From NCBI GenBank assembly GCA_036387415.1, contig DASVTU010000039.1, forward strand, positions 372,001 through 436,000: DNA of 64,000 nucleotides, read 5' to 3'. The notes beneath the pieces were generated by a model, which saw nothing but the letters and a program-made list of their open reading frames with translations, ran no database searches and was not told where the DNA came from. Made by a program: the position numbers and the translations under genes. The stretch comes from DASVTU01 sp036387415. GTDB lineage: Bacteria > Acidobacteriota > Blastocatellia > Pyrinomonadales > Pyrinomonadaceae. Shown in pieces: positions 33,183 through 42,312 of this stretch (position 1 is its first letter; every line of letters begins with the position of its first letter).

Positions 33183-35480
33183 ATGAAAATCTATATCAGC
33201 GGGCTTTATTGTGGAACTAATCCACAGCCCGGCGTAGGCATCGCGCGCTCTCTGCGTCTCGCCTACCCGGATGCGACCATCGTCGGCGTCGAATACTCCA
33301 ACCGCAGTTCGGGAATCCACTGGACTGACTTCGATGAACTATGGCTGCAAAGACCGTGGGAGGAACTCAACCTCGCGGCCTACGGCGAACAGATTCGAGA
33401 AGTTCTGGATGCGGGTGCGTTGTGGATTTCGGGGAGCGATTTGGAGTCGATGTGGTTGGCGGGTGTCTTTCCCGACGGCCACAAGAATCTGTTGACGCCG
33501 CCCGCAGGTGGTTTACAAAAGATTACTAAACCCGCTGTTCCGGCGCACAAGGGCTTGCCCGTGCGGATACCGTCTTTCGTCTCGACCGACCTTTCCGATT
33601 GGGACTTGCATGCCTTCTGTCGTCAACACGATTGGCGCGTCTGGCTCAAAGGGCCTTACTACGATGCGGTACGCACACGTTCGTGGGATGTGCTGGTGGC
33701 GGTGCGTTCATCGCTCTCGCACGTCTGGGCAACCGAGCGGCTCTTTCTACAGGCGCACGTCTCCGGCTATGAAGAATCAATCTGCCTGTCGGCTTACAGA
33801 GGCGAAGTCAACGGCATGGTGCGGATGCGTAAACGCGAACTAACGGAGGAAGGCAAAACGTGGGCGGGCGACGTGACGGAAGTACCCGAAGAGTTTGCCG
33901 CGCCGTTACGCAAAATCATCAGAGAGTTGAATTGGACGGGCGGCGCAGAGTTGGAGATGGTGCGCGACGCAGAGGGGCAGTTGTGGTTGTTGGAATGGAA
34001 TCCGAGATTTCCGGCATGGATTCACGGCGCGACTATCGCGGGGCGAAATCTGCCTGCACTGATGGTTGAAGCCGCGACGGGCGTGGCGGCTCAGAAAGCG
34101 AAGGCAGTATGCGAGGAGTTCACGCGCGTTGTTTTGGAAGTGCCCGTGCGTTCGCAGTTCCCACTGCCCGCGTTGCCTGAGCCTTACGCGGGCGGCGTCG
34201 GTCATTCGATGAAGCATCCGTCGGGGCTGCCCGCGCTGGCCGAACGTCTGCACAAGATGAACGCCATCGAAAGCAACGGCAATGGTCACAACAATGGTCA
34301 CAGCAACGGCAACGGGCATGGACATGCGGATAAATCGAATGCGCCCGTCGTGCCGCCTTCGTTCGTCAATGACCTTGCCGCTTACGACTTCACGGAGATG
34401 GAGACTCCTTCGTGGTTGTTTCTCGGCAGCACCGCCGCCGACCTTTTCAAACGTGCGGCCAAAGTGGCGAACAGCCTGACGACGCCCGCCACCAGAGTTG
34501 TCAACGCCTACAGCATGAAGACCAACCCGGACGAGCGTCTGGTGAAGTTGGCTTATGAGTCGGGATTTTTGGCGGAAGCGATTAGTCTTCTGGAAGTGCA
34601 GAAGGCTCTCTCGGTGGGCTTCAAGCCGGAACAGGTAATCTTGAACGGCCCCGGCAAATGGTGGCCGGAAGGAATGCTGCCGAAGTCGCCGCTCCACGCC
34701 GTCTTCTGCGATTCCATAGCAGACCTCAAACGCGTCGTCGCCAGCATGGAGCGCGGTGAGCTTCAGTCAAAAATCGTCGGCGTGCGTCTGCGAACGCCCA
34801 ACATCGCTTCGCGCTTCGGGATTCCGGTGAACACCCCGGAGGATTTCAAGAAGTTGGTCAACGCGATTGCGTTACTGCCGCGCGACTCGACCTTCGGCGT
34901 CCATTTCCACATGGCGAGCAGCAACGTCGGCGTGCGTCAATGGTGGCATCTCTACGAGTCGATGCTGCGTTGGTGTCGCTCGATTGAGAAACTGACGGGA
35001 CGCGACATTGAATGTCTCGACGTGGGCGGCGGCTGGTTTCCAGACGACTGGCACGGCGACGCAGACGACCAGTTTGCCACCGCCGTTGCGCGTGCGCGCG
35101 ACTTTCTGCCGAACGTCAAGCAGATTGTTTCCGAACCGGGCAAAGCGATGGCGCAACCTTCGATGGCGTTGGCGATGCGCGTCTTAGAGATTCAGGAGGC
35201 GGAAGGCGAGACGGAGGAAGCCGTGGTTGACGGTTCGATTGCCGAACTGCCCATGCACTTCTTTCAGCCACACCGGATTCTGCGTCAGGACGCGCGGACG
35301 GGAGCGTGGGAACCTTTACGACGTGGCAAGACGCATCTTCTCGGCAGGCTGTGCATGGAGCACGACATCGTGGCGTCGAACGTCGAATTACCGGAGGGCG
35401 TGCAAGCGGGCGACGTTCTCGTTTTCTGTGATGCAGGAGCTTACGATAGGAGTATGTCTTATGTCTTTGGCCGAGGATAA
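33183..35480 (+). CDS. Fusion of ATP-grasp ligase and DAP-decarboxylase-like PLP enzyme
   Basis: This 765-residue protein has two catalytic halves. Residues about 1-310 form an ATP-grasp domain: MKIYISGLYCG opens a pre-ATP-grasp fold, and ELEMVRDAEGQLWLLEWNPRF holds the metal-binding Glu and Asn. A linker near residues 360-380 is rich in Gly, Asn and His. Residues about 390-765 form a fold-type III PLP decarboxylase: NAYSMKTNP supplies the Lys, HFHMASSNVG, DVGGGWFP, EPGKAM, GRLCMEHD and DAGAYDRSMSYVFG match the family. Both halves look active. The fusion suggests ligation of an amino acid coupled to decarboxylation in a peptide-like metabolite pathway. It overlaps the next gene by 20 bases. 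Confidence 0.85.
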   Translation: MKIYISGLYCGTNPQPGVGIARSLRLAYPDATIVGVEYSNRSSGIHWTDFDELWLQRPWEELNLAAYGEQIREVLDAGALWISGSDLESMWLAGVFPDGHKNLLTPPAGGLQKITKPAVPAHKGLPVRIPSFVSTDLSDWDLHAFCRQHDWRVWLKGPYYDAVRTRSWDVLVAVRSSLSHVWATERLFLQAHVSGYEESICLSAYRGEVNGMVRMRKRELTEEGKTWAGDVTEVPEEFAAPLRKIIRELNWTGGAELEMVRDAEGQLWLLEWNPRFPAWIHGATIAGRNLPALMVEAATGVAAQKAKAVCEEFTRVVLEVPVRSQFPLPALPEPYAGGVGHSMKHPSGLPALAERLHKMNAIESNGNGHNNGHSNGNGHGHADKSNAPVVPPSFVNDLAAYDFTEMETPSWLFLGSTAADLFKRAAKVANSLTTPATRVVNAYSMKTNPDERLVKLAYESGFLAEAISLLEVQKALSVGFKPEQVILNGPGKWWPEGMLPKSPLHAVFCDSIADLKRVVASMERGELQSKIVGVRLRTPNIASRFGIPVNTPEDFKKLVNAIALLPRDSTFGVHFHMASSNVGVRQWWHLYESMLRWCRSIEKLTGRDIECLDVGGGWFPDDWHGDADDQFATAVARARDFLPNVKQIVSEPGKAMAQPSMALAMRVLEIQEAEGETEEAVVDGSIAELPMHFFQPHRILRQDARTGAWEPLRRGKTHLLGRLCMEHDIVASNVELPEGVQAGDVLVFCDAGAYDRSMSYVFGRG

Positions 35481-36138
35481 ATTTTTCGAGGTTAACGAAA
35501 CCGATTTTATTGATGCGAGCGCGGCGATTGAAAAATGGCAACACTTCCCCGCATCGTTCATCTCGCATCACGGGCAGCCCTGTTGCGACGTAGGGCGCGA
35601 GTGGATTCTCTCGATGGACTTCTCACTCCTGAACGCCGGAAACCCACTGACGGGGCCACGCTGGCTCCGTAACAAATACAAGTGGGGGCCTTCCGCGTGG
35701 CCGCTTCACTGGTGCGAGGCCGCCGAGCAAAAGACGCTCGACTGTGGCGCGTTGGCGGCATTGTCGCAGGAGATTTTCGTCGCGCGCGGCGTCCGAAGTT
35801 TTCCGGTGCAGTTGATTCACCAGTACAGCGAACATGCGGCGAGCCAGTGGTGCAAAGCATGGAACAGCGACGACGCGAATCCTCTCCACTGGATCAAGGA
35901 AGATTTGATTTACCACGAAGGCTGCGCCGTCGTCGTGCGCGACAATGAAATCAAAGTCTGGGACGCGACCGCCACATGGTGGATTAATGCAAAGCAATTC
36001 GGTGGCTACGGAGGCGTGCTCGCCATCCGTGTTATTGATTCGCAATCCGCCGCGCCCGGCGCTCTGCAATGGGGCGCGCACCGCATCGTACCGAACCAGT
36101 GGCAGAAGTTAGCCAGAGCACGCGCAGACTTCGCCTAG
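35461..36138 (+). CDS. Transglutaminase/papain-like cysteine enzyme, unknown role
   Basis: This 225-residue cytoplasmic protein has Cys in KTLDCGALAALSQEIF (about residue 99), His in EDLIYHEGCAVVV and Asp in VWDATATWW, an order and spacing that fit a transglutaminase-like Cys-His-Asp triad. I do not recognise a named family. The ATG follows AGGAG by eight bases and lies inside the end of the ATP-grasp/decarboxylase gene, so the two are coupled. A peptidase or amide-forming role in the same pathway is inferred. Confidence 0.72.
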   Translation: MSLAEDKFFEVNETDFIDASAAIEKWQHFPASFISHHGQPCCDVGREWILSMDFSLLNAGNPLTGPRWLRNKYKWGPSAWPLHWCEAAEQKTLDCGALAALSQEIFVARGVRSFPVQLIHQYSEHAASQWCKAWNSDDANPLHWIKEDLIYHEGCAVVVRDNEIKVWDATATWWINAKQFGGYGGVLAIRVIDSQSAAPGALQWGAHRIVPNQWQKLARARADFA

Positions 36139-36154
36139 AACAAGTTTCAAAACT

Positions 36155-36306
36155 AGCTATAGAGATACAGAGGCACAGAGGCAGGTAAAGGGAAAGAGAG
36201 GAAAAGGGGAAAAGGAAACAACTGCGCTCTCGCATGGTCTTTCCTTTAACCCTTTTCTCCTTTTTCCCCTTTCATCTTTTCTCCGTGCATCTGTGTCTCT
36301 GTGGCT
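36155..36306. repeat. CACAGAG-family intergenic hairpin
   Basis: AGATACAGAGGCACAGAG on the left and CTCCGTGCATCTGTGTCTCT on the right, with inner arms AAAGGGAAAGAGAGGAAAAGG and CCTTTTCTCCTTTTTCCCCTTT. It lies between two convergent genes and could serve both. Confidence 0.75.
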
Positions 36307-36316
36307 AATTCTGTTT

Positions 36317-37669
36317 TTAAGCAACTCGGCCTTCGATGACGAAGAAGCCGGTCTCGCCGCCGCCGGATGTCACGTTGACGATGGGTGAATCGGAGAGACG
36401 CACCATCGCGCCGTCGGCCTTGCCGTTGAACATAAACGGATTGACATCGACGTACATCGGTTGAATCGACCAACGTTGTTCGTCGAAGATGGGGAACTCC
36501 TCCATGTGCAGATTGAGAATCTCCTGCACCACGTAATCCTTACTGAGCGCCACGGCAATCATCGCATCCCACTCGGTTGCGCCCGTATCCTTACCGAAGA
36601 AGATGCCGTGGCCGCCGTAGTCGTCGTTCGGTTTGAGCACGAACGAGGCGCGGTTCTTTCGCACGAACTCCGCGAGGTCAATCGTCTGCCCGCGATACTG
36701 CGTCTTCCTCTCGGTCAACACACGCGTCCACGGCACACAACGCGCCGCCACCTCGCGTTCCGTCTCGCTCAACCAACCTGCGCGCTCGTCATCCGTCAGC
36801 CATTCAAAGATGGCTTTCTTGTGCAGAATCTTGCAGCGAAAAGGATTAACCACGCAGACGTGGCCGCCGAAGTAGGCGCGTGAGAGCGGGTGCGTCTCGT
36901 CGTAGCGCGCGAGGAATTCGTGTATCACGATGCGCTTGTAAACGAGGTCGATGCGAAAATCACCGCGACGAAGTTTGCCGTCCGTGTATTCGAGTTCGTC
37001 GGGCGTGCAGATGACGGTCGGGACGCCGCAACCCGCGAAGTAGTTGCGAAGCAGCATGAATTCGCTGGCGGTCGGAAGGTTGTCCCAATCGACGATGGCG
37101 ACATTGGGCACGACGCTTCCGCCGCTCCACTCGCGGAAAGTCGTCAGCAGAGATTCGAGCAGACTCCGTAGCGGATTGAACTGGCGCAGGCGATAACGTT
37201 CCGCGAGACGTTGCAGAGCGCGTGTCTCAAACAGGATTTGGTTCAAGCCTTCCTGGTCGCTCAAGCTCGACGGATTCTCCGCGTTGTACTCGACAAACTT
37301 GATTTCGTCGCCGTAGACGAAAGCGTCGAAACGCGTCGTGACCGCCGGAGCATCGAAGCCGGTCGGTGCGACGGCGAAGCGTCGTTCGTTATCACGTAGG
37401 CCGACGGAAGCCAGCAGGCTTTCATCTGCGACGAGCGCAGCGGCCACCTTGTTAAGCGCACCTGCCAAAACTCCCGACGCGTGCGCGAGCGCCTCATATT
37501 GATTCGACGTGAGAAAGTGCGGACGCAACGCGATGCCGATTTCGCGCGCGCCGTAAACCAGACGACGCGCACGCATCTTCTCCTTCAAACCCGCCAAAAA
37601 CTCCGGCGTCAGACCCTCGTCCGTCGCCAGTATCTCATGGTATTCGGCAATCGCATCTTCGCGCATCAT
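36317..37669 (-). CDS. Circularly permuted ATP-grasp-type ligase
   Basis: This 450-residue protein has no signal peptide. KFVEYNAENPSSLSDQEGL near residue 145 and RASFVLKPNDDYGGHGIFFGKD near residue 360 match circularly permuted ATP-grasp enzymes related to glutathionylspermidine synthase-type ligases. It would join an amine and a carboxylate using ATP. The substrates are unknown. It stands tail to tail with the transglutaminase-like gene and close to the ATP-grasp/decarboxylase fusion, so all three may serve one pathway. The start is the doubled ATG (MMRED). Confidence 0.8.
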   Translation of the reverse strand: MMREDAIAEYHEILATDEGLTPEFLAGLKEKMRARRLVYGAREIGIALRPHFLTSNQYEALAHASGVLAGALNKVAAALVADESLLASVGLRDNERRFAVAPTGFDAPAVTTRFDAFVYGDEIKFVEYNAENPSSLSDQEGLNQILFETRALQRLAERYRLRQFNPLRSLLESLLTTFREWSGGSVVPNVAIVDWDNLPTASEFMLLRNYFAGCGVPTVICTPDELEYTDGKLRRGDFRIDLVYKRIVIHEFLARYDETHPLSRAYFGGHVCVVNPFRCKILHKKAIFEWLTDDERAGWLSETEREVAARCVPWTRVLTERKTQYRGQTIDLAEFVRKNRASFVLKPNDDYGGHGIFFGKDTGATEWDAMIAVALSKDYVVQEILNLHMEEFPIFDEQRWSIQPMYVDVNPFMFNGKADGAMVRLSDSPIVNVTSGGGETGFFVIEGRVA

Positions 37670-37680
37670 TTAGCCTCTTT

Positions 37681-37880
37681 TGGATTGCGGAATGCGGATT
37701 TCGGATTGGAAGAAGCTGAATTCAGAAGTTAGAAGCCAGAATAGGAACCGGAAAGCAAAAGCCGGAAAGCAGTTAAAAGCACGGCTCATGCACCGTGTCT
37801 ACTCAATCAAGCATTTCTCCTGACTACTGACTACTGTCTACTGTTTTTCATTCCGCAATCCGAAATTCACATTCCGCAAT
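37681..37880. repeat. GATTGCGG / AGTAGTCAG intergenic hairpin
   Basis: The left arm starts GGATTGCGGAATGCGGATTT and continues with GAAGCTGAATTCAGAAG; the right arm has CTGACTACTGACTACTG and CATTCCGCAATCCGAAATTC followed by ATTCCGCAATTG. Same family as 13322-13516. It lies directly after the PNPOx-like gene on the minus strand. Confidence 0.75.
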
Positions 37881-37884
37881 TGCT

Positions 37885-38319
37885 TCACATGGTCGTGCGT
37901 CCGTAGATGGCGGCGGGGCGGACGCGGTAGATGGCGGTGTTGCTGAGCCGTGTCCATGCGCCGATTTTGGTTTTGTTAAGCGCAGGCGTGAGCGACGCGT
38001 TGTGTTCGGTGATGATTTGCATGGCGTGTTCCATCTCTTCGGGTTTGGTCAGACGTTCGGCGGAACCGATGACCATGACGCTGCGCCAGTGTTGCACGTC
38101 TGCGACCTCTTCCACCTGCAAGCATACTTCGTGATTGGCCGCGATGTATTCTGTCTTGGTGCCTTCGGTCGTGAAGAAATAGATGTCCTGCGAATCAAAA
38201 GCGTAGTGCATCGGCACGACGTACGGATGGTCGTCGCGCGAGCAACCGAGATGACCATACCCGACGCGCAACAAGAGTGCGACCATTTCACCCTGCGACA
38301 TTTCTTTAACCTCTAACAC
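37885..38319 (-). CDS. Pyridoxamine 5'-phosphate oxidase-like flavoprotein
   Basis: This split-barrel protein of about 144 residues starts VLEVKEMSQGEMVALLLRVGYGHLG and has CSRDDHPYVVPMHYAFD, typical of the PNPOx-like/NimA group that binds FMN or related cofactors. True PdxH is longer and has different end motifs. Start choice: GTG at 38319 follows GGGAGG by eight bases; ATG at 38301 follows GAGG by eight bases and is the main alternative. It is near the end of the aminotransferase/dap gene row. Confidence 0.8.
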   Translation of the reverse strand: MLEVKEMSQGEMVALLLRVGYGHLGCSRDDHPYVVPMHYAFDSQDIYFFTTEGTKTEYIAANHEVCLQVEEVADVQHWRSVMVIGSAERLTKPEEMEHAMQIITEHNASLTPALNKTKIGAWTRLSNTAIYRVRPAAIYGRTTM

Positions 38320-38358
38320 TTCTTCGTCCTCCCTCTTCACTCGTTCTATAAAGTTTGC

Positions 38359-39504
38359 CTATAAAGTTTGCAACGCTCTTTTCATGCGCGCGACGCCTTC
38401 CGCGAGTCGCTCCTCGTCGGCGCAGAAGGAGAGACGCAGGAAGCCTTCGCCCTCGTCGCCGAAGGCCGCGCCCGGCACGGTTATCACGCCCGCGTCCAAC
38501 ATCGCTTCGGCAACCTTCATCGAAGCGACGCCGAAACCGATTTCGACCATCGCATAAAAAGCCCCTTCGGGCACAACGGCGCGCAAACCCAACTCGCGTT
38601 CGACGAGCGAGATGAGATAATCGCGTCGCCGCCGAAACGTCTCTCGAAATTGCTCGCGCGCCGCTTCAGCCTCCTCCGTCCACGCCGCGAGCGCGGCCTT
38701 CTGTGAGACGGTCGAAGCGCACGTCGTGACGTAACCATGTAGGACAAGCGCACCGCGCACCACGGCTTCGTCGCCGCACAGCCAACCGACGCGCCAACCC
38801 GTCATCGACATCGACTTCGACAGTCCGCTCACGACCACTGTACGCGCATAATAATCCGAAATCGACGCGGGTCGTTGCGGCGTGTAATAAAGTTCGCGGT
38901 AAATCTCGTCGCTGATGACGTGCGCGCCCGTCGATTCGAGCGCGTCGGCGATGGCTCGCAAATCTTGCGGCGAGAGCGTCTGCCCCGTCGGGTTCGACGG
39001 ACTGATAACCACCACCGCCTTCGTCCGCGACGACACGCGACGACGAAACTCGTCCGCGTCAAACGCGAAATCGCCCGCCGACGGCATCCGATAGAAGACA
39101 GGCACGCCGCCCGCCATCCGTACAATCGTCGGATACGCGACGAAGCCCGGATTCGGCAACAGCACTTCATCGCCTTCGTCCACCAACGTCAACAGCGCGA
39201 GATACAGAGCCTCCTGCGAGCCTGCTGTGACGACGATGCGTTCACGGTTCGCTTCGAGATACGGATAGTCTGCCGCGATGCGTTCACGCAAAAGCGGAAG
39301 ACCCGCGTGCATCGTGTAGCCGTTCTGCTCGTCCTGAATGACGCGCACCGCCTCGCGCCGGACGACATCCGGCGTAGGCAAGTCAGGCTCGCCCAATCCG
39401 AGATTGATGCTCGCGGGGCGTGCGCGGTCGAAGACCTGCCGGATGAGACTCTTTTCGATGCCGCGCAGACGCGCCGCCACTTCAAACTCCCTCAACGCAA
39501 CCAT
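38359..39504 (-). CDS. Class I/II PLP aminotransferase, candidate N-succinyl-DAP aminotransferase
   Basis: This 381-residue fold-type I aminotransferase has ISPSNPTGQTLSPQDL near residue 170 and the PLP Lys in VVSGLSKSMSMTGWRVGWL near residue 230. It resembles aspartate aminotransferase-like enzymes. The gene is the next one after dapD on the same strand, with a repeat hairpin between, and an aminotransferase step (DapC) is otherwise missing from the succinylase branch of this gene row. The assignment to DapC is therefore by context, not by sequence alone. Confidence 0.85.
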   Translation of the reverse strand: MVALREFEVAARLRGIEKSLIRQVFDRARPASINLGLGEPDLPTPDVVRREAVRVIQDEQNGYTMHAGLPLLRERIAADYPYLEANRERIVVTAGSQEALYLALLTLVDEGDEVLLPNPGFVAYPTIVRMAGGVPVFYRMPSAGDFAFDADEFRRRVSSRTKAVVVISPSNPTGQTLSPQDLRAIADALESTGAHVISDEIYRELYYTPQRPASISDYYARTVVVSGLSKSMSMTGWRVGWLCGDEAVVRGALVLHGYVTTCASTVSQKAALAAWTEEAEAAREQFRETFRRRRDYLISLVERELGLRAVVPEGAFYAMVEIGFGVASMKVAEAMLDAGVITVPGAAFGDEGEGFLRLSFCADEERLAEGVARMKRALQTL

Positions 39505-39525
39505 TCCTCCGTAATTTCAAAATCT

Positions 39526-39727
39526 GCCACAGAGGCGTGAAGGCACAGAGAAAGGAAAAGGGAAAAAGGGTAAGAAATGAAAGCGGAAAGAACTGACGCC
39601 ACCGCTGTTGTTTCCTTTTACCCACTTCACCCTTTCTTCATTTCGTCTTTTACACTTTTCCCTTCCACATCCTCTCTTTTCCCCATCTTTCCTTTTGTAT
39701 GTCTCTGTGCCTCTGTGTCTCTGTGGC
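39526..39727. repeat. CACAGAG-family intergenic hairpin
   Basis: The longest of the CACAGAG elements (about 200 bases). GCCACAGAGGCGTGAAGGC at the left end faces CTCTGTGCCTCTGTGTCTCT at the right end; between them AGGAAAAGGGAAAAAGGG faces CCTTTTACCCACTTCACCC. It separates the aminotransferase gene from dapD. Confidence 0.8.
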
Positions 39728-39742
39728 TAATTCCTGTTTAGC

Positions 39743-40588
39743 TCAGCGCAGGTAGTCTTCGAGTTGCACGGACGCGTCCGTCTTCTCGTCACGATATTTG
39801 ACGATGACGGGCGCATAAAGCGACAGTCCCCACTCACGCCCGCGCTCGCCCGCCACGGCGCGTGCGCCCGGCACCACCACCGCGCCCGCAGGAATCTCAA
39901 GCGGCGCATCGGGCGTCCGACGGTAAACTTCGCCGCGCACCAAATCATAGACGGGCGTCGCGCCCGTAAGGATGGTTCCCGGCGCGAGCACCGCGCCTGC
40001 GCGCACGATTGTGCCCTCGTAGACGCCGCAGTTGCCGCCGACCAAAACGTCGTCTTCAATCACCACGGGCATCGCGCCGACGGGTTCCAACACGCCGCCT
40101 ACCTGCGCGGCGGCGGAGAGATGCACGCGGCGTCCGATTTGCGCGCACGAACCGACGAGCGCGTGGCTATCAATCATCGTTCCTTCGCCGACGTACGCGC
40201 CGACGTTAACGTACATCGGCGGCATACAGACGACGCCCGGCGCGAGATACGCGCCGTCGCGAATGCTCGAACCGCCCGGCACGACGCGTACGTTATGTTC
40301 CACGCCGAGACGTTTCAGCGGGTAAGTATCCTTATCGAAGAAACGCAGATTCCCCTTGCCCGCAGGCGACATGTCCGCCAGCACGCCCATGCGGAAGCCC
40401 AGAAGGATGCCGCGTTTGACCCACGCATTCGTCTGCCACGCGCCATCCTCAAGACGTTCGGCGGCGCGCACCTCGCCACGGTTGAGCGCGTCTTTGAACT
40501 CCACGAACAACGCGCGGTCGCGGTCGGTGAATGACGCACCGCCGTCGCTTCGCGTAGCGAGTTCTTCGATGCGTTCACGAAGCTGCAT
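39743..40588 (-). CDS. dapD: 2,3,4,5-tetrahydropyridine-2,6-dicarboxylate N-succinyltransferase
   Basis: This 281-residue trimeric hexapeptide-repeat enzyme transfers succinyl from succinyl-CoA to tetrahydrodipicolinate. The left-handed beta-helix repeats are visible at about residues 105-230 (IRDGAYLAPGVVCMPPMYVNV, then SHALVGSCAQIGRRVHLS and VLVGGNCGVYEGTIV). The length matches DapD of proteobacterial type. Its start lies 14 bases inside the end of dapA, so the two are coupled. It fixes this organism to the succinylase branch of lysine synthesis. Confidence 0.94.
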   Translation of the reverse strand: MQLRERIEELATRSDGGASFTDRDRALFVEFKDALNRGEVRAAERLEDGAWQTNAWVKRGILLGFRMGVLADMSPAGKGNLRFFDKDTYPLKRLGVEHNVRVVPGGSSIRDGAYLAPGVVCMPPMYVNVGAYVGEGTMIDSHALVGSCAQIGRRVHLSAAAQVGGVLEPVGAMPVVIEDDVLVGGNCGVYEGTIVRAGAVLAPGTILTGATPVYDLVRGEVYRRTPDAPLEIPAGAVVVPGARAVAGERGREWGLSLYAPVIVKYRDEKTDASVQLEDYLR

Positions 40589-41501
40589 GCGTCGCTCCCT
40601 TCAACTGTCCGAGTTCCGCCAGAAGCTCGCGCATCCGTTCGCGCGTCTTCTCTTCGACGGGCACTAACGGCAGGCGCAAGTTTTCTTCGAGCAAATCCAT
40701 CGACGCCATCGCTGCCTTGACGGGGCCGGGGCTTGATTCGATGAAGTTTGCCTCCATCAGAGGCAACAGTCGAAAGTGCAACTCACGCGCACGCTCCCAC
40801 TCACCCGCGAGCGCAAGGTTGACCAACTGCGACATCAAATCCGGCGTCTCGTTGGCGACGACGGAGATGACGCCCTCCGCGCCGAGTGCCATGAGCGGCA
40901 GCGTCACCGCATCGTCGCCCGACAGGACGCGAAAATGTTCCGGTCGGTCGCGCAAGATTTCCATAATCTGCGAGAGATTGCCCGACGCCTCTTTGACGGC
41001 CACGATGTTTCCCACTTCGCGCGCGAGCCTGAGCGTGGTCGCCGCCGCGATGTTGGAAGAGGTGCGACCCGGCACGTTGTAAATCACGACTGGCAAGTCT
41101 CCCAACGCTTCCGCCACCGCGCGGAAGTGTGCGAAGAGTCCCGCCTGCGTCGGCTTGTTGTAGAAGGGCGCGACGACAAGCACGGCATCCGCGCCCGCAT
41201 CGCGTGCGGCGCGCGAATATTCAATCGCCGCCGACGTAGAGTTGCTGCCCGTTCCGGCAATCACGCGCCCGCCCGCGCCGTGCGCCGTCTCAATCGTCAG
41301 GCGAATGACCTCGCGGTCTTCTTCCTCCGTCATCGTTGCGCTCTCGCCCGTCGTGCCGCACGGGACAAGCACTTGGACGCCGCCCGCCAATTGCCGCTCG
41401 ACGAGCGCGCGAAAACGCTCCACGTCAACCGCCCCGTCCGCCTTGAAAGGCGTGACGAGCGCCGTCGCGCAACCGCGCATCCATTCAACTCTCATGGTCA
41501 T
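40575..41501 (-). CDS. dapA: 4-hydroxy-tetrahydrodipicolinate synthase
   Basis: This 308-residue TIM-barrel enzyme condenses pyruvate with aspartate semialdehyde. GTTGESATMTEEE near residue 50, the Tyr in YNVPGRTSSN and the Schiff-base Lys in NIVAVKEASGN near residue 170 are all present. AAAGGA lies eleven bases before the first ATG; a second ATG two codons on is possible. It is followed by dapD with a 14-base overlap and preceded by dapB at an 85-base distance. Confidence 0.95.
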   Translation of the reverse strand: MTMRVEWMRGCATALVTPFKADGAVDVERFRALVERQLAGGVQVLVPCGTTGESATMTEEEDREVIRLTIETAHGAGGRVIAGTGSNSTSAAIEYSRAARDAGADAVLVVAPFYNKPTQAGLFAHFRAVAEALGDLPVVIYNVPGRTSSNIAAATTLRLAREVGNIVAVKEASGNLSQIMEILRDRPEHFRVLSGDDAVTLPLMALGAEGVISVVANETPDLMSQLVNLALAGEWERARELHFRLLPLMEANFIESSPGPVKAAMASMDLLEENLRLPLVPVEEKTRERMRELLAELGQLKGATHAAS

Positions 41502-41586
41502 ATTTCAAATCGTCCTTTCGACAAAGGTCTTCGCGGTTCGTTGACGTTCACGATTCATCCGTCTGCGTTGCCATCATGCACCCTCG

Positions 41587-42312
41587 TCATGCGTTGTCTT
41601 GTGAACCGCTCTCGAAGATTTCATCCATCACTTCCGAAAACTCATAGACGCCGCTCGCCCTGCGTTTCACCATCCACTCTGCGGCGCGCAAGGCTCCCGC
41701 CGCGAAACCCTCGCGCGAACGCGCTTCATGCGTCAGCAAGATTTGGTCGGGAGCCGCATCGAAGCCGACGCGGTGTGTGCCCGGAACATGTCCGGCGCGC
41801 GTGCTCGCCACGGAGATGTCTGTCGCGCCGCCGTGTTCGATTAACAACTCGCGCAGGTGCAGAGCGGTTCCCGAAGGTGCGTCGCGTTTGCGCGAATGGT
41901 GCGCCTCTTCGACGAACGGTTCGTAAGCTTCGACGGCCTGAAACAGACGCGCGGCGTGTGCCACGATGCGATAGAAGATGTTGACGCCGATGGAAAAATT
42001 CGCGCCATAGACGAGCGCACCACCGTGCTCCTCGACTGCACGCCGCACACTCGCTTCGTCCGCCTTCCATCCGGTCGTGCCTTCGACGAGCGGCACGCTC
42101 GCACGCGCACATGCCTCGACGTTTCTCAAGACCGCGCCCGCCACCGAAAAATCAATCGCCGCATCGTGTCCCCTCAACTGCTCCGCCACGTCGCTCGCCG
42201 CACGCTCCGCATCTTTCGACGAAACGACGAACGCAATCTCATGTCCCGCGCCGCGCGCCTGCTCGCCAACGAGACGATTCATCGCGCCATATCCGATTAA
42301 AGCGAGTTTCAT
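41587..42312 (-). CDS. dapB: 4-hydroxy-tetrahydrodipicolinate reductase
   Basis: This 241-residue NAD(P)H-dependent reductase has the nucleotide-binding start MKLALIGYGAMNRL and the family signature HHSRKRDAPSGTALHL near residue 140, with the catalytic His and Lys. It is slightly shorter than the usual 250-275 residues. Its start codon overlaps the stop of the M20 gene upstream by four bases (ATGA), so translation is coupled. Confidence 0.93.
   Translation of the reverse strand: MKLALIGYGAMNRLVGEQARGAGHEIAFVVSSKDAERAASDVAEQLRGHDAAIDFSVAGAVLRNVEACARASVPLVEGTTGWKADEASVRRAVEEHGGALVYGANFSIGVNIFYRIVAHAARLFQAVEAYEPFVEEAHHSRKRDAPSGTALHLRELLIEHGGATDISVASTRAGHVPGTHRVGFDAAPDQILLTHEARSREGFAAGALRAAEWMVKRRASGVYEFSEVMDEIFESGSQDNA

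Noticed and set aside
33183..35480. Canonical diaminopimelate decarboxylase LysA
   Set aside because: The PLP half resembles that family, but the N-terminal ATP-grasp domain and the HFHMASSNVG variant in place of the usual HIGSQ motif mean that plain LysA function cannot be assumed.
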